Shown here: one piece after another, positions 1-12,558 of the stretch | Numbering within the stretch: position 1 is the first letter of the stretch | Layout: every line of letters starts with the position of its first letter | Assembly (NCBI GenBank): GCA_028289345.1 | Contig: JANQQL010000036.1 | Location: 1-64,000, forward strand | Reading direction: 5' to 3' | Length of the DNA: 64,000 nt | Source: Planctomycetota bacterium | Lineage (GTDB): Bacteria > Planctomycetota > B15-G4 > SIAN01 | The notes under the pieces: model-generated | The model's input: the letters and a program-made list of their open reading frames with translations, nothing else | What the model was told of the DNA's origin: nothing | The model's database searches: none | Made by a program: the position numbers and the translations under genes

Positions 1-2703
<2,703 letters not shown>

Positions 2704-2971
2704 ACTTTTCATTCGACCGAAGTCAATCCGCTCAAAATCCAAATGCGTCCAAGATTGAGAATCCAGATCCAAGGTCGAAACCGTGACCAGTGCTTGCGCA
2801 CCGACCACCGAATCGAATCTCTCGGTTTTGGTGATGCCAATGCCTGCTAAATCGAGTTGTCAAAGATCGAGATCTGCGTGGCGGTTTAGAGAGAACCGCC
2901 GGAGACCGGCCGAGTGCCAAAGGAAACCTGAGGAAAGAAGTGGTCTCAGCAGCGAGAGAGGCCACCTGAAA

Positions 2972-3046
2972 TGGTGGAGGCGACAGGATTCGAACCTGCG
3001 ACCCTCGGCTTGCAAAGCCGATGCTCTCCCACTGAGCTACGCCCCC
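2972..3046 (-). tRNA. tRNA-Ala (anticodon TGC)
   Basis: The minus strand reads GGGGGCGTAGCTCAGTGGG and ends with an encoded CCA. Anticodon loop TTTGCAA gives TGC. The acceptor stem pairs over seven positions with one G-U, and the T-loop TTCGAAT is intact. Length is 75 nt with CCA. It sits in the spacer between tRNA-Ile and 23S, the classical place in rRNA operons. Confidence 0.97.
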
Positions 3047-3157
3047 GGAAAACCGCAAAACGCCGGATCAGCATCCAACCTTGGATCCCTCCAACACGGT
3101 GTAAAGAGAATCACCCGTTGGTGGACTATGCTCCAACACCGTTGGGCCAAAGTTCAA

Positions 3158-3195
3158 CTCAGGTCCACCAACGCATTCGCGTTGGTGGACCTGAG
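3158..3195 (-). repeat. Perfect 17-bp inverted repeat across the tRNA-Ile 3' end
   Basis: Positions 3158-3174 and 3179-3195 are exact reverse complements with a four-base loop. The arm at 3183-3195 is the 3' terminal 13 bases of tRNA-Ile including CCA. The other arm lies just downstream in the precursor. In the rRNA precursor this hairpin would compete with the tRNA acceptor stem. It could be a processing signal or a duplication relic. A further copy of GTTGGTGGAC lies at 3117-3126. Confidence 0.75.
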
Positions 3196-3259
3196 TGGAT
3201 TCGAACCACTGACCTTACGCTTATCAGGCGTACGCTCTAACCAACTGAGCTACAGGTCC
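3183..3259 (-). tRNA. tRNA-Ile (anticodon GAT)
   Basis: The minus strand starts GGACCTGTAGCTCAGTTGG, has anticodon loop CTGATAA (GAT) and ends with encoded CCA, 77 nt in all. It is the first tRNA of the 16S-23S spacer. Its last 13 bases take part in a perfect inverted repeat that continues past the CCA end (see 3158-3195). Confidence 0.97.
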
Positions 3260-3316
3260 GGACGCGCCGTAAGACACGGCGCGAAGGCTCTCGACAAAAA
3301 AAGAAAGGGATAGCCT

Positions 3317-3337
3317 GACCAATTGAGTCACAGGTCG
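3317..3337 (-). pseudogene. Degenerate remnant of a tRNA-Ile 5' half
   Basis: The minus-strand sequence of 3317-3337 resembles the first 21 bases of the intact tRNA-Ile (acceptor strand plus D-arm start), with about 16 of 21 identical positions and no matching anticodon or T-arm afterwards. It lies between 16S and tRNA-Ile. I read it as a relic of a partial tRNA duplication in the spacer. A chance match is possible given the short length. Confidence 0.45.
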
Positions 3338-3422
3338 ATTACCTGCATCGATGGTCGCCCACCGAAACAGCACCCGCTCATGCCAGTGCGAGCACCGACA
3401 CAAACGTTTGGATTATCCTTAG

Positions 3423-4968
<1,546 letters not shown>

Positions 4969-5549
4969 TTTTGATTTCTTATCGGATTTGAAACTGTTGA
5001 ACCATCGCCGCCCGCGTCCCGAAGAACGCTAAACGACCCGGTCCTTTTGAATTACGCAAAGAGCGGTCTCTATTCCGTTGAAGCCCAAGCTCGAGGCCTG
5101 TGCTCCCCCAAAACGAGACCAACTACTCTGGTCGCCAATGCCGACCGATCCGGCTTTCGCCAGGCCGATCTAGGCCTCAGCAACTCAAAGGTCAGGCTCC
5201 CTTAATTTCAAAGATCGTGGTACAGCACCAGCTTCCGGACGCCGACAAAAGAGTCAGCGATCTGGGTGGACGCCGCAAAGCAGCGCCCCGGATCGAATTC
5301 GCGATTCAGAACAACCAGGCTCAAACGTCGCACGCGAACGCACGACAAGAAGCCAAGGTCACCCCAACTGCGACGACGACCCAGCCCACCCGAAACACTC
5401 CCATTCAGGACTTCTTGGGGTTGGCCGGTCGAACTCCCTTTCTCGGGAGCCGTCAACCGAGAGCTGCCGCTTAACGCCCTTGTGGAAAAGTAGTTACAAC
5501 TCCTCAAGGGGTAGGCTGGTCATGCCCTTTCCTCGTTGACGGGCGAAGA
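4969..5549. other. rRNA operon leader and intergenic region
   Basis: No convincing gene lies between 16S (minus) and the plus-strand gene at 5550. It should contain the rRNA promoter and leader. On the minus strand GCTCTTTGCGTAA at 5052-5064 resembles the boxA antitermination element, about 85 bases before 16S. I could not find a clear sigma-70 type promoter. Open frames here show no recognisable domain and no ribosome-binding site. Confidence 0.6.
5052..5064 (-). promoter_or_regulatory. Candidate boxA antitermination element of the rRNA leader
   Basis: The minus strand reads GCTCTTTGCGTAA, close to the known rRNA boxA core TGCTCTTTAACA. It lies at the expected place, in the leader about 85 bases upstream of the 16S 5' end. 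boxA recruits NusB/NusE so that RNA polymerase reads through structured rRNA. Confidence 0.5.
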
Positions 5550-6371
5550 ATGGTATGTTTCCAAAAGATGGAGTCAAGCGAGAGTCAGCAAATCTTCTCA
5601 GATTCTTCGTTCGTCGAGTTTGACGTCGAACGAATCCGGGAAACGGACCGCCGAGCGATCGAAGAGTTCGACGTGCCGGGACTGTATCTGATGGAGCGAG
5701 CGTCTCTCGGAATCCTGGCGTTTGCCCAGGTTCGCTTCTCCCAGATCATCGGTCGCGGCGTCCGAATCCTGGTCGGGCGAGGCAACAATGGCGGCGACGG
5801 CCTAGCCCTCGCAAGACACTTCCACGGAAGAGGTTACGAAGTCGAGGCTCGGTGCACGTTCGAAGCAGCCGAGACTCGCAACACCGCTGATTCGCGAACG
5901 AACGCGCAGCTCACCTCAACACTGCTTGGGCCCCGCGTTCGGTTCGGCGCCGAAGCCGTCGCCGAGCTCATCGACGATCCCGAACCCTTTGACGGACTTT
6001 GGATTGACGCTCTGCTGGGAACAGGCTTTCGCGGCGAACTCCGCCCAAACCTTCGCGCCGTCGTGCGAGCCCTGAACACCCGCAAGGAGGTGGTTCTCGC
6101 CGTTGACACCCCGTCAGGGCTCGACGCCTCGCAGGGGCGCCCATCCCCCACCGCGGTGATCGCTACGGCAACGGCAACCCTTGGAGCCTCCAAACCCGGC
6201 TTCCGCGAGCCAGAGGCGCGACGCTACCTAGGCGAGCTGACCACCCTCGAGATCGGCTGGCCGCAAAGCCTCCTCGTCGACCACGTGGCCCCAAGACAGG
6301 GACCCCAGGCCTCCGGTCATCCCGTGACGACCTCGAGCAGACTCACGAAACCGAAGAAGCACCGGCCATAA
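5550..6371 (+). CDS. nnrE: NAD(P)H-hydrate epimerase (YjeF N-terminal domain)
   Basis: Repairs damaged cofactor by epimerising R- and S-NAD(P)HX so that a dehydratase can restore NAD(P)H. The 273-residue protein is a single YjeF_N domain with the motifs GRGNNGGDGLALARHF (about residue 75), DALLGTGFRG (about 153) and AVDTPSGLDAS (about 184), all typical of the family. The C-terminal ADP/ATP-dependent dehydratase (YjeF_C, NnrD) often fused to it is absent, so that partner must be encoded elsewhere. A second ATG at 5568 is possible; neither start has a strong Shine-Dalgarno. The gene diverges from the rRNA operon and converges with the L,D-transpeptidase gene. Confidence 0.9.
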   Translation: MVCFQKMESSESQQIFSDSSFVEFDVERIRETDRRAIEEFDVPGLYLMERASLGILAFAQVRFSQIIGRGVRILVGRGNNGGDGLALARHFHGRGYEVEARCTFEAAETRNTADSRTNAQLTSTLLGPRVRFGAEAVAELIDDPEPFDGLWIDALLGTGFRGELRPNLRAVVRALNTRKEVVLAVDTPSGLDASQGRPSPTAVIATATATLGASKPGFREPEARRYLGELTTLEIGWPQSLLVDHVAPRQGPQASGHPVTTSSRLTKPKKHRP

Positions 6372-6438
6372 CCGCGAGGTCAGCCACAGAACTCGGCACC
6401 GAGACCCCTCCCCCACGAAACCCGACGCGAGAAGGCGG

Positions 6439-7605
6439 CTAGCCCCGAATCTCCACCGTGGTGCCGACGGCCACGAACTCGAACAACTCCTCGACGTCCG
6501 AGTTGTGCATGCGGATACACCCGTTCGAGAAGTTTCCGCCGATGGAGTCATCATCCCAGGTCCCGTGGACCCCGTAGGTATCCGCATTCGGGAAATCGGG
6601 GAGCTCCTTGAAGCCAAGCCATCGGGTCCCCAGCACATTCTCTGGATTGCCAAATTCCATGGGACCGTATCCGGGCTTGTACCAAGTGGGCTCTTTCTCC
6701 CGCGTCTTGACTTCGAACACACCGATCGGAGTCGGCGCATCCACCTTTCCGAGCCCCACGTGATAACGGCGGATCAAGAGATCGCCTACCAGGACGTAGA
6801 GTCGGTAACGACTGGTTTCTGCGACGATCCGCAGGGGTTGCAGCGGGATTTTGAGCCGGTCCCCAGGATGAACCACGTCGCTCTTCATCCCATTCACCAG
6901 ACGAATCAGCCCCGGCGCGACCGGCGGCCGCCCTTCCTCACTCTGCAGGCGCCGACAAATCGTCCACAAGCTATCCCCGGAGCGAACCGGCCGTCGAAAG
7001 CACTCCTCCTCGTGCCGAGGATTCAGCAACCCCCGACGATTGACCGCGAGCAAGCCCTCGTAGGCCTGATCTTCCTGAGCTTCGCTGAGCCCTCCCGAGA
7101 GAATGGCCTGACTGAGGTAGCGAGCCACTTCGACAGGGGACGAAGACTCTTTGGCCTGACGAATCCAGTCGAAGGCTTGCTGTTGGAGCAGCTCTCGATC
7201 CGCCTCGGTCGCGCCTCCGGGAACGTCCCATTGATAGTCGAGAGCCTGGTCGAGATCCACCGGGCGCGTGGGCTCCCCTTCGCTGATCTCCGCCGCTGCA
7301 GGGATGGCCGCGGCAGAGGCCTCAACCGGCTCCGCCGCCTTCGGAGCCAGGTCTTCGCCGTCGACGGGATCCGACTGCGCCGAGCCTTCCGCCGGCTCAA
7401 GCGCCTCGGCGGGAGCCAGATCGGAGAGCAGGGTGGCAGTCATCATTTCCAGCTCGGCGGGGTCCGACGACACCGCTCGATCGGAATCCACCTCGGCCAC
7501 CTGCGCCGCCGCCGCATCCGGACGCTGAGACTCGAAGTAGCCACGGACGAAATAGAACGCGGTCAAGCCGACCACAAAAAGTCCGAGAAGCCAGCCTCTC
7601 AACAT
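6439..7605 (-). CDS. LysM-containing L,D-transpeptidase (YkuD family)
   Basis: Likely cross-links peptidoglycan through 3-3 bonds or anchors proteins to it, outside the inner membrane. The start at 7605 is chosen because GAGGGAGGG precedes it and the protein then begins with a signal anchor (residues 2-19). After an Ala/Glu/Pro-rich linker comes a LysM domain (about 205-256, VRSGDSLWTI) and then the YkuD catalytic domain (266-388). The signature HGTWDDDSIGGNFSNGCIRM is complete, with His347 and nucleophile Cys363. The 388-residue length is normal for LysM-YkuD proteins. It is divergent from the trp operon. An upstream in-frame start (7677) exists but lacks a ribosome-binding site. Confidence 0.92.
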   Translation of the reverse strand: MLRGWLLGLFVVGLTAFYFVRGYFESQRPDAAAAQVAEVDSDRAVSSDPAELEMMTATLLSDLAPAEALEPAEGSAQSDPVDGEDLAPKAAEPVEASAAAIPAAAEISEGEPTRPVDLDQALDYQWDVPGGATEADRELLQQQAFDWIRQAKESSSPVEVARYLSQAILSGGLSEAQEDQAYEGLLAVNRRGLLNPRHEEECFRRPVRSGDSLWTICRRLQSEEGRPPVAPGLIRLVNGMKSDVVHPGDRLKIPLQPLRIVAETSRYRLYVLVGDLLIRRYHVGLGKVDAPTPIGVFEVKTREKEPTWYKPGYGPMEFGNPENVLGTRWLGFKELPDFPNADTYGVHGTWDDDSIGGNFSNGCIRMHNSDVEELFEFVAVGTTVEIRG

Positions 7606-8037
7606 GATCGTCCCTCCCTCTCTCGAATCCGACCCGGTGTCGGTTCCCGGGATTTCATCGGCCGGGTGCGGCCGCAAGACTCCCGGTTCCTCGTGCTCCT
7701 CTCATCGAGCGTTTCGAGCCCAGGGACGACCGCAGTTCCGAGAAACTGCCAGGTCCTCTGGCCCTTTCGCTGACACGGGAGCAGCCTTCCGCCAAAAAGG
7801 CTCGTCCTCGCTCCGAAGTTCCCATTCACTCCGGGCTTCAATGCAACTCCGCTCGCTCCGACTTCGTACCCACTTCGTCCGAACGGCAAGATCGAAGCGG
7901 CCACCGATGTCGTCGCGTCCGCATCGATGAAAAGCGGAAGCTTCGTTGCTGACCTTGGATAAGCTAGCAAACTGCTGTGCCAACGACCAGCGCGCATCGC
8001 CGTCTTGTCGATGCTTTGGCGCCGGAGGAGACCACGA
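7606..8037. other. Divergent intergenic region (L,D-transpeptidase / trp operon)
   Basis: Holds promoters for the minus-strand transpeptidase gene and the plus-strand trp operon. I looked for a Trp-rich leader peptide followed by an attenuator hairpin and saw none. No clear -35/-10 pair was found. Overlapping open frames in this stretch have no recognisable domain. Confidence 0.5.
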
Positions 8038-9540
8038 TTGAACCTGCCGCGATGGCACGTTGACGAACGCCAACTTCTCGCCGACCTGGAAACACCAGTC
8101 TCCGCTTTCCTCAAACTTCGCCGAGTTGGCGCCATTGCTTTGCTCGAGACCGTCGAACGTGGCTCGATCTTGGGTCGATACTCGCTCATCGGACTCAAAC
8201 CTCTGCTCCGTGTGGAATGCCGAAACGACCGCGCCACAGCAGTGACCGCGGATGACACCCGTTTCGAATGCCCCATCGAACGCGACCCGACCGACTTGCT
8301 GCAGGCAATCCTCGAGGCGTTCGAGCTCGACGCACCCACGGAACCCGGCAACTTGCTTGGAGGTGCGTTCGGCTACCTCTCCTATGAGTACATTCGCTAC
8401 ATCGAGCGGGTACCGGTCAAAGAAGAACGAGAGAGCGATCCGGCCCTGGCCCAGTTCTTCATTCCCCGCTGGCTCGTCACCTTCGATCATCTCACCCACA
8501 AGATGTTCGTGCGCACCATGCGGCCCAGTCACCAACCCGGCCGCAAGCTAGAACCGAGCAACGCAACCCAAGCCACTGCGCTGAAGGCCCTGACCCACGC
8601 CGCCGAACTCGCGGCCGAGTCCACTTCGCAGGAACTGGAAGTCGTTCTCGACGCACTGGGAAGCTCTCTCTCACGTCCCCCAAGGCAACTGGGCTCGGCG
8701 ACCTTCGAGCCAGCCGCCAACCCGCCCCCCGCAGACTTCGAAGCCTGGGTGGATCAAGCCAAGGGCTTCATCCGAAAGGGCGACATCTTTCAGGTAGTTC
8801 TGTCCCAGAGCTTGCGCGGCACTCTCGGGGTGCCTCCATTCGAGGTCTACCGCGCCCTACGCACGTTGAACCCATCCCCGTATCTCTTCTACTTGGATTT
8901 CTCGCCAACGATCCTCATAGGTTCGTCGCCGGAGGTTCTGGTCAAGCTGGAAGGTTCCGTGGCGACGGTTCGCCCCATCGCAGGCACCCGCCCGCGTGGT
9001 GCCGACCCGTTGGAAGACCAGCAACTCGGCGAAGACCTGCTCGGCGATGCCAAAGAACGAGCCGAACACGTGATGCTCGTCGACCTGGGTCGCAACGACC
9101 TGGGGCGGGTCTCGGAATTCGGCAGCGTGGAAGTCACGGATTTCATGTCCTTGGAACGCTACTCCCACGTCATGCACCTGGTTTCCTATGTGCGAGGCAA
9201 GCTTCGCCCGGACCTCGACCGCTTCGACCTGCTACGAGCCACGTTCCCCGCCGGGACCGTGTCCGGGGCGCCGAAGATTCGCGCTATGGAGATCATCGAC
9301 TCCATGGAGCAAACGCGACGCGGTCCGTACTCCGGCGCGGTGGGATACTTCGGGCCTTCCGGCGAGATGGACTTGTGCATCGCGATTCGCACGATCTACT
9401 GCCACGGACCCGAAGCAGTCCTCCAGGCGGGAGCCGGAATCGTTGCCGACTCGGACCCGCATTCGGAACATCTCGAGTGTCGGCGCAAGATGCAGGCTTT
9501 GCTGGATGCGATCCGCCTGGCAGAGCGGGGGCTGTCGTGA
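8038..9540 (+). CDS. trpE: Anthranilate synthase component I
   Basis: Converts chorismate and ammonia to anthranilate, the first committed step of tryptophan synthesis. The TTG at 8038 is chosen as start because GGAGGAG (8024-8030) lies seven bases upstream; an upstream TTG at 8005 would put this Shine-Dalgarno inside the gene. The 500-residue protein has the N-terminal regulatory motif LLETVERGSILGRYSLIG and the chorismate-binding core with IGSSPEVLVKLEG, VRPIAGTRPRG, LVDLGRNDLGRVSEFG and FPAGTVSGAPKIRAMEII. Usual TrpE has LLES where this has LLET, near the feedback-inhibition site. First gene of a seven-gene operon; it overlaps trpG by four bases (GTGA). Confidence 0.97.
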   Translation: MNLPRWHVDERQLLADLETPVSAFLKLRRVGAIALLETVERGSILGRYSLIGLKPLLRVECRNDRATAVTADDTRFECPIERDPTDLLQAILEAFELDAPTEPGNLLGGAFGYLSYEYIRYIERVPVKEERESDPALAQFFIPRWLVTFDHLTHKMFVRTMRPSHQPGRKLEPSNATQATALKALTHAAELAAESTSQELEVVLDALGSSLSRPPRQLGSATFEPAANPPPADFEAWVDQAKGFIRKGDIFQVVLSQSLRGTLGVPPFEVYRALRTLNPSPYLFYLDFSPTILIGSSPEVLVKLEGSVATVRPIAGTRPRGADPLEDQQLGEDLLGDAKERAEHVMLVDLGRNDLGRVSEFGSVEVTDFMSLERYSHVMHLVSYVRGKLRPDLDRFDLLRATFPAGTVSGAPKIRAMEIIDSMEQTRRGPYSGAVGYFGPSGEMDLCIAIRTIYCHGPEAVLQAGAGIVADSDPHSEHLECRRKMQALLDAIRLAERGLS

Positions 9541-10112
9541 TTCTCGTCATCGATAACTACGACTCGTTCACCTACAACTTGGTGCAGGCCTTGGGAATCA
9601 TGGGCGCCTCCGTCAAAGTCGTGCGAAACGACAGCACGGAGCTGGACGAACTCGAGGCGCTTCGACCGAATCGGGTCGTTGTCTCTCCAGGGCCCGGCAT
9701 CCCCCAAGACGCGGGCCGGTCCATGGACGTCATTCGTCACTTTCATCAGCGCTGTCCAGTGCTCGGGGTTTGTCTGGGTCACCAGGCCCTGGCCGCGGTC
9801 GCCGGCTGCACCATTGGCGCGGCACCAGTGTTGATGCACGGCAAGGAGTCAGCCATTCACCACAACGGGCAAGGACTCTTCGCGGGACTTCCGAATCCAT
9901 TCGCCGCGGGGCGCTACCACTCTCTCGTGGTTCCGCAAGAACCGCTCCCGGAAGGCTTGACTGTGACGGCTCGCACGGAGGACGGGGAAGTCATGGGAAT
10001 TCAGTGGCAAGACTCATGGACGGTCGGCGTCCAATTTCATCCAGAATCGGTGCTGACGCCGGACGGCGACTCCTTGCTCCGCAACTTCTTGGAAGCGCCC
10101 ACCCACCCATGA
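9537..10112 (+). CDS. trpG: Anthranilate synthase component II (glutamine amidotransferase)
   Basis: Supplies ammonia from glutamine to TrpE. GTG start at 9537 overlaps the trpE stop, giving a 191-residue protein of normal length. Class I amidotransferase triad is visible: nucleophile Cys in GVCLGHQALAA and His/Glu in VGVQFHPESVL. The N-terminal ILVIDNYDSFTYNLVQ is diagnostic of TrpG/PabA. Because it lies inside a dedicated trp operon, TrpG is the better call than PabA, although many bacteria use one protein for both jobs. It ends in a four-base ATGA overlap with trpD. Confidence 0.97.
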   Translation: MILVIDNYDSFTYNLVQALGIMGASVKVVRNDSTELDELEALRPNRVVVSPGPGIPQDAGRSMDVIRHFHQRCPVLGVCLGHQALAAVAGCTIGAAPVLMHGKESAIHHNGQGLFAGLPNPFAAGRYHSLVVPQEPLPEGLTVTARTEDGEVMGIQWQDSWTVGVQFHPESVLTPDGDSLLRNFLEAPTHP

Positions 10113-11134
10113 CCACTCCCGCGCTAACCGACACTCTTCGCCATCTTCTGGCCGGCAAGGCGCTTTCCCGGGAATCCGCCCGCGCAACCCTGGATCAAAT
10201 TCTCAACACGGAAGTTCCGGCCGCGCAGACCGCCGCTCTGCTCAGTCTGTTGCAAATGCGAGGCCCCCGGGCCCAAGAGATCGCCGGGTTTGCCGACTCA
10301 TTGCTGGATGCCGCCATCCCGTTCCCTCGGCCGCCGGAAGACGGGATCGACACTTGCGGGACCGGCGGCGATGGGAAGAACACCTTCAACATCTCGACCG
10401 CCTCGGCCCTGGTCGCCGCCGCCGCGGGTGCCAAAGTGTTCAAGCATGGCAACCGCGCAGCAACGTCTCAGTCAGGGAGCGCCGACCTCCTGGAACAGCT
10501 CGGGGTCCCGGTGGAGCAAACGCCGGAAACCGCTGCAAATCAGGTGGGACGCTGCGGATTCACCTTTCTGTACGCTCGTCAATACCATCCGATCTTGGTC
10601 AAAGTCGCGGGGGTGCGGTCGACCATCGGTTTTCCCACGGTGTTCAACTTGCTTGGACCATTGCTCAATCCTGCCGGAGTGAAACGCCAAGTGATTGGTG
10701 TCTACGCTCCCCCGCTGCAAGACCTGGTCGCGCAAACCCTGGCCTTGCGGGAGACGCGACACGCGCTGGTCATCCATGGCGCCGGGGGACTCGACGAGGC
10801 CACGCCGATCGGTCCGTTCCGCACCTTGGTTGTGAAAGCTGGCGAGGAAGTGCGTGAAGAGATTCGAGATCCAACCTCGTGGGGACTCAAGACCTGTCGC
10901 CTGTCCGACCTCACCGTGCAAAGTGCCCGAGAGAGCCGGGCCAAGGTGGCAGAAGCCTTGTCGGGAACCGCGGGCCCCGAACGGGACAGCGTGGTATTGA
11001 ATGCGGCGATGGCTTTGGAGGTCGCGGGCGTGGTTGCTTCCCCGCAAGAGGGCCTGGAAGCGGCCTGCCAGGCAATCGATACAGGCGCGGTAGAGACCCT
11101 GCTTTCTCAGCTACGATCGGACCCCGCCTCGTGA
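10109..11134 (+). CDS. trpD: Anthranilate phosphoribosyltransferase
   Basis: Transfers phosphoribose from PRPP to anthranilate. The 341-residue protein has the all-alpha N-terminal domain followed by the glycosyltransferase core with DTCGTGGDGKNTFNISTASA (PRPP loop, about residue 80) and KHGNRAATSQSGSADLLEQL (anthranilate/PRPP site). Start ATG at 10109 overlaps the trpG stop; the end overlaps trpC by four bases (GTGA). The gene is separate from trpG, unlike enteric fused TrpGD. Confidence 0.97.
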   Translation: MTTPALTDTLRHLLAGKALSRESARATLDQILNTEVPAAQTAALLSLLQMRGPRAQEIAGFADSLLDAAIPFPRPPEDGIDTCGTGGDGKNTFNISTASALVAAAAGAKVFKHGNRAATSQSGSADLLEQLGVPVEQTPETAANQVGRCGFTFLYARQYHPILVKVAGVRSTIGFPTVFNLLGPLLNPAGVKRQVIGVYAPPLQDLVAQTLALRETRHALVIHGAGGLDEATPIGPFRTLVVKAGEEVREEIRDPTSWGLKTCRLSDLTVQSARESRAKVAEALSGTAGPERDSVVLNAAMALEVAGVVASPQEGLEAACQAIDTGAVETLLSQLRSDPAS

Positions 11135-11898
11135 CGCCAACCCTGGCGACGATTCTCGAACAAGTGAGGGAAGCGGCTCGTCAACGGCAGAGCGCTCCCC
11201 CGGCGGAGCTGCCGACTCCCCCGGAACGTCGGGGCTTTCGCGCTTCTCTCTCGGCTCATGACTTCGCCATCATCGCAGAGATCAAGCGGGCGTCTCCTTC
11301 CGCGGGTGCGATTCGACCGGACTTGTCATGCGAAGACCTGGCGACGCAATACGAATCCGGGGGCGCGCGAGCGATCTCTGTGTTGACCTGCCCCCCCTTC
11401 TTTCGCGGTTCCCTGGCCGATCTCGCGGTCGTTCGCGACGCCACGAAACTGCCCGTGCTGTGCAAAGACTTCTTGGTGTCTCCGTTTCAAATCGAAGAGG
11501 CGGCCGCCCACGGTGCGGACGCGGTGTTGCTCATCGCCGCGGCTCTTTCCGATGCGGAGCTCGAGCAGCTGACCGTGCAAGCCCGTACGCTGGGCATGGA
11601 AGTCCTGCACGAGGCGCACACGGCGGAAGAACTGGACCGAATCCTCGAGCTGGCCCCCACCATGGTCGGCATCAACAGCCGCAACCTGAAGACGATGAAG
11701 GTCGATCCCCAGCCGGTTCTGGAGCTCGGCCGACGCATTCCCGACTCCGCGATGGGAGTGTTCGAAAGTGGCGTGAAGTCGGTGGCGGATCTGCAACGAG
11801 CACAAGACGCGGGATATCGCGTGGCGCTCATCGGTGAATCCCTGTTGCGAGCCGAACGACCGGAGGATTCGCTTCGCTCATTGATTCAGGACCTCTGA
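11131..11898 (+). CDS. trpC: Indole-3-glycerol-phosphate synthase
   Basis: Closes the indole ring from carboxyphenylamino-deoxyribulose phosphate. The GTG start at 11131 lies in the trpD stop. The 255-residue TIM barrel shows AEIKRASPSAG (catalytic Lys and Ser), LCKDFLVSPFQIEEA, INSRNLKT and ESGV near the end of the barrel, then ALIGESLLR in the phosphate-binding half. Monofunctional, not fused to TrpF; it shares one base with the trpF start (TGATG). Confidence 0.97.
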   Translation: MTPTLATILEQVREAARQRQSAPPAELPTPPERRGFRASLSAHDFAIIAEIKRASPSAGAIRPDLSCEDLATQYESGGARAISVLTCPPFFRGSLADLAVVRDATKLPVLCKDFLVSPFQIEEAAAHGADAVLLIAAALSDAELEQLTVQARTLGMEVLHEAHTAEELDRILELAPTMVGINSRNLKTMKVDPQPVLELGRRIPDSAMGVFESGVKSVADLQRAQDAGYRVALIGESLLRAERPEDSLRSLIQDL

Positions 11899-12533
11899 TG
11901 AGAACCCTGATCAAGATCTGCGGAATCACGACGCCGGAAGATGCGAGAATGGCGGTCCATGCGGGCGCCTCGGCGATCGGGATGATCTTTGCCGAGTCCC
12001 AGCGTCAGGTGACAATTGACCAGGCAGAGAAAATCTGCCGCGAGCTCCCGCCTTACGTCGACCGCGTCGGAGTATTCGCCAATCAGAGTCGAGACTCCAT
12101 CGTCGAGGCCGTCGAGCAAGCCGGTCTCACCCGCGTCCAGCTTCATGGCGAAGAACCTGCCGAGTTCTGCCAAGGACTCCCCGGAGCGTTGACCCGCGCC
12201 CTCCGACTGGACGACGGCGCGCTCGAGGAAGAGTTGGAACGCTGGTTGGCAGTGCGCGCCGATGTCCAAGGCTTGGTGGACTTGCCAAAGACGGACAGCC
12301 TTCATCCTTCCCAACACTGGGATGGTGCTGCGCAGCTGGCGCGCCGGCATCCCCTGACTTTGGCCGGCGGCTTGCAGGTGGACAACGTCCTTCAGGCCTT
12401 GATCACGGTCCGACCGGCGGCGGTGGACGTGGCCCGAGGCGTCGAGCGATCCCCGGGCACCAAGGACCCGACGAAAGTGCGAGATTTCTGTCGAGCAGTC
12501 CGCGGATTCGACGAAGTGCAGCGACCGCGTTGA
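11898..12533 (+). CDS. trpF: Phosphoribosylanthranilate isomerase
   Basis: Performs the Amadori rearrangement between TrpD and TrpC. The 211-residue TIM barrel begins MRTLIKICGIT with the catalytic Cys of KICGIT, and has VGVFANQS, VQLHGEE, the LAGGLQVDNV phosphate loop and DVARGVERSPGTKDPTK at the C-terminus, where most homologues read SSGVE. Start shares one base with the trpC stop; the gap to trpB is 25 bases and contains AAGGAAG as the trpB ribosome-binding site. Confidence 0.96.
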   Translation: MRTLIKICGITTPEDARMAVHAGASAIGMIFAESQRQVTIDQAEKICRELPPYVDRVGVFANQSRDSIVEAVEQAGLTRVQLHGEEPAEFCQGLPGALTRALRLDDGALEEELERWLAVRADVQGLVDLPKTDSLHPSQHWDGAAQLARRHPLTLAGGLQVDNVLQALITVRPAAVDVARGVERSPGTKDPTKVRDFCRAVRGFDEVQRPR

Positions 12534-12558
12534 CCGCCTCGAAAACTCAAGGAAGTGA

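Noticed and set aside
5100..5507. Open frames on both strands between 16S and the epimerase gene
   Set aside because: No domain, no ribosome-binding site; the region is expected to be rRNA promoter and leader.
6505..7773. 422-codon plus-strand frame opposite the L,D-transpeptidase
   Set aside because: It is antisense to a gene with a complete catalytic motif; GC-rich codon use leaves the opposite strand open.
7606..8037. Possible trp leader peptide and attenuator
   Set aside because: No short frame with clustered Trp codons and no competing hairpins could be found upstream of trpE.
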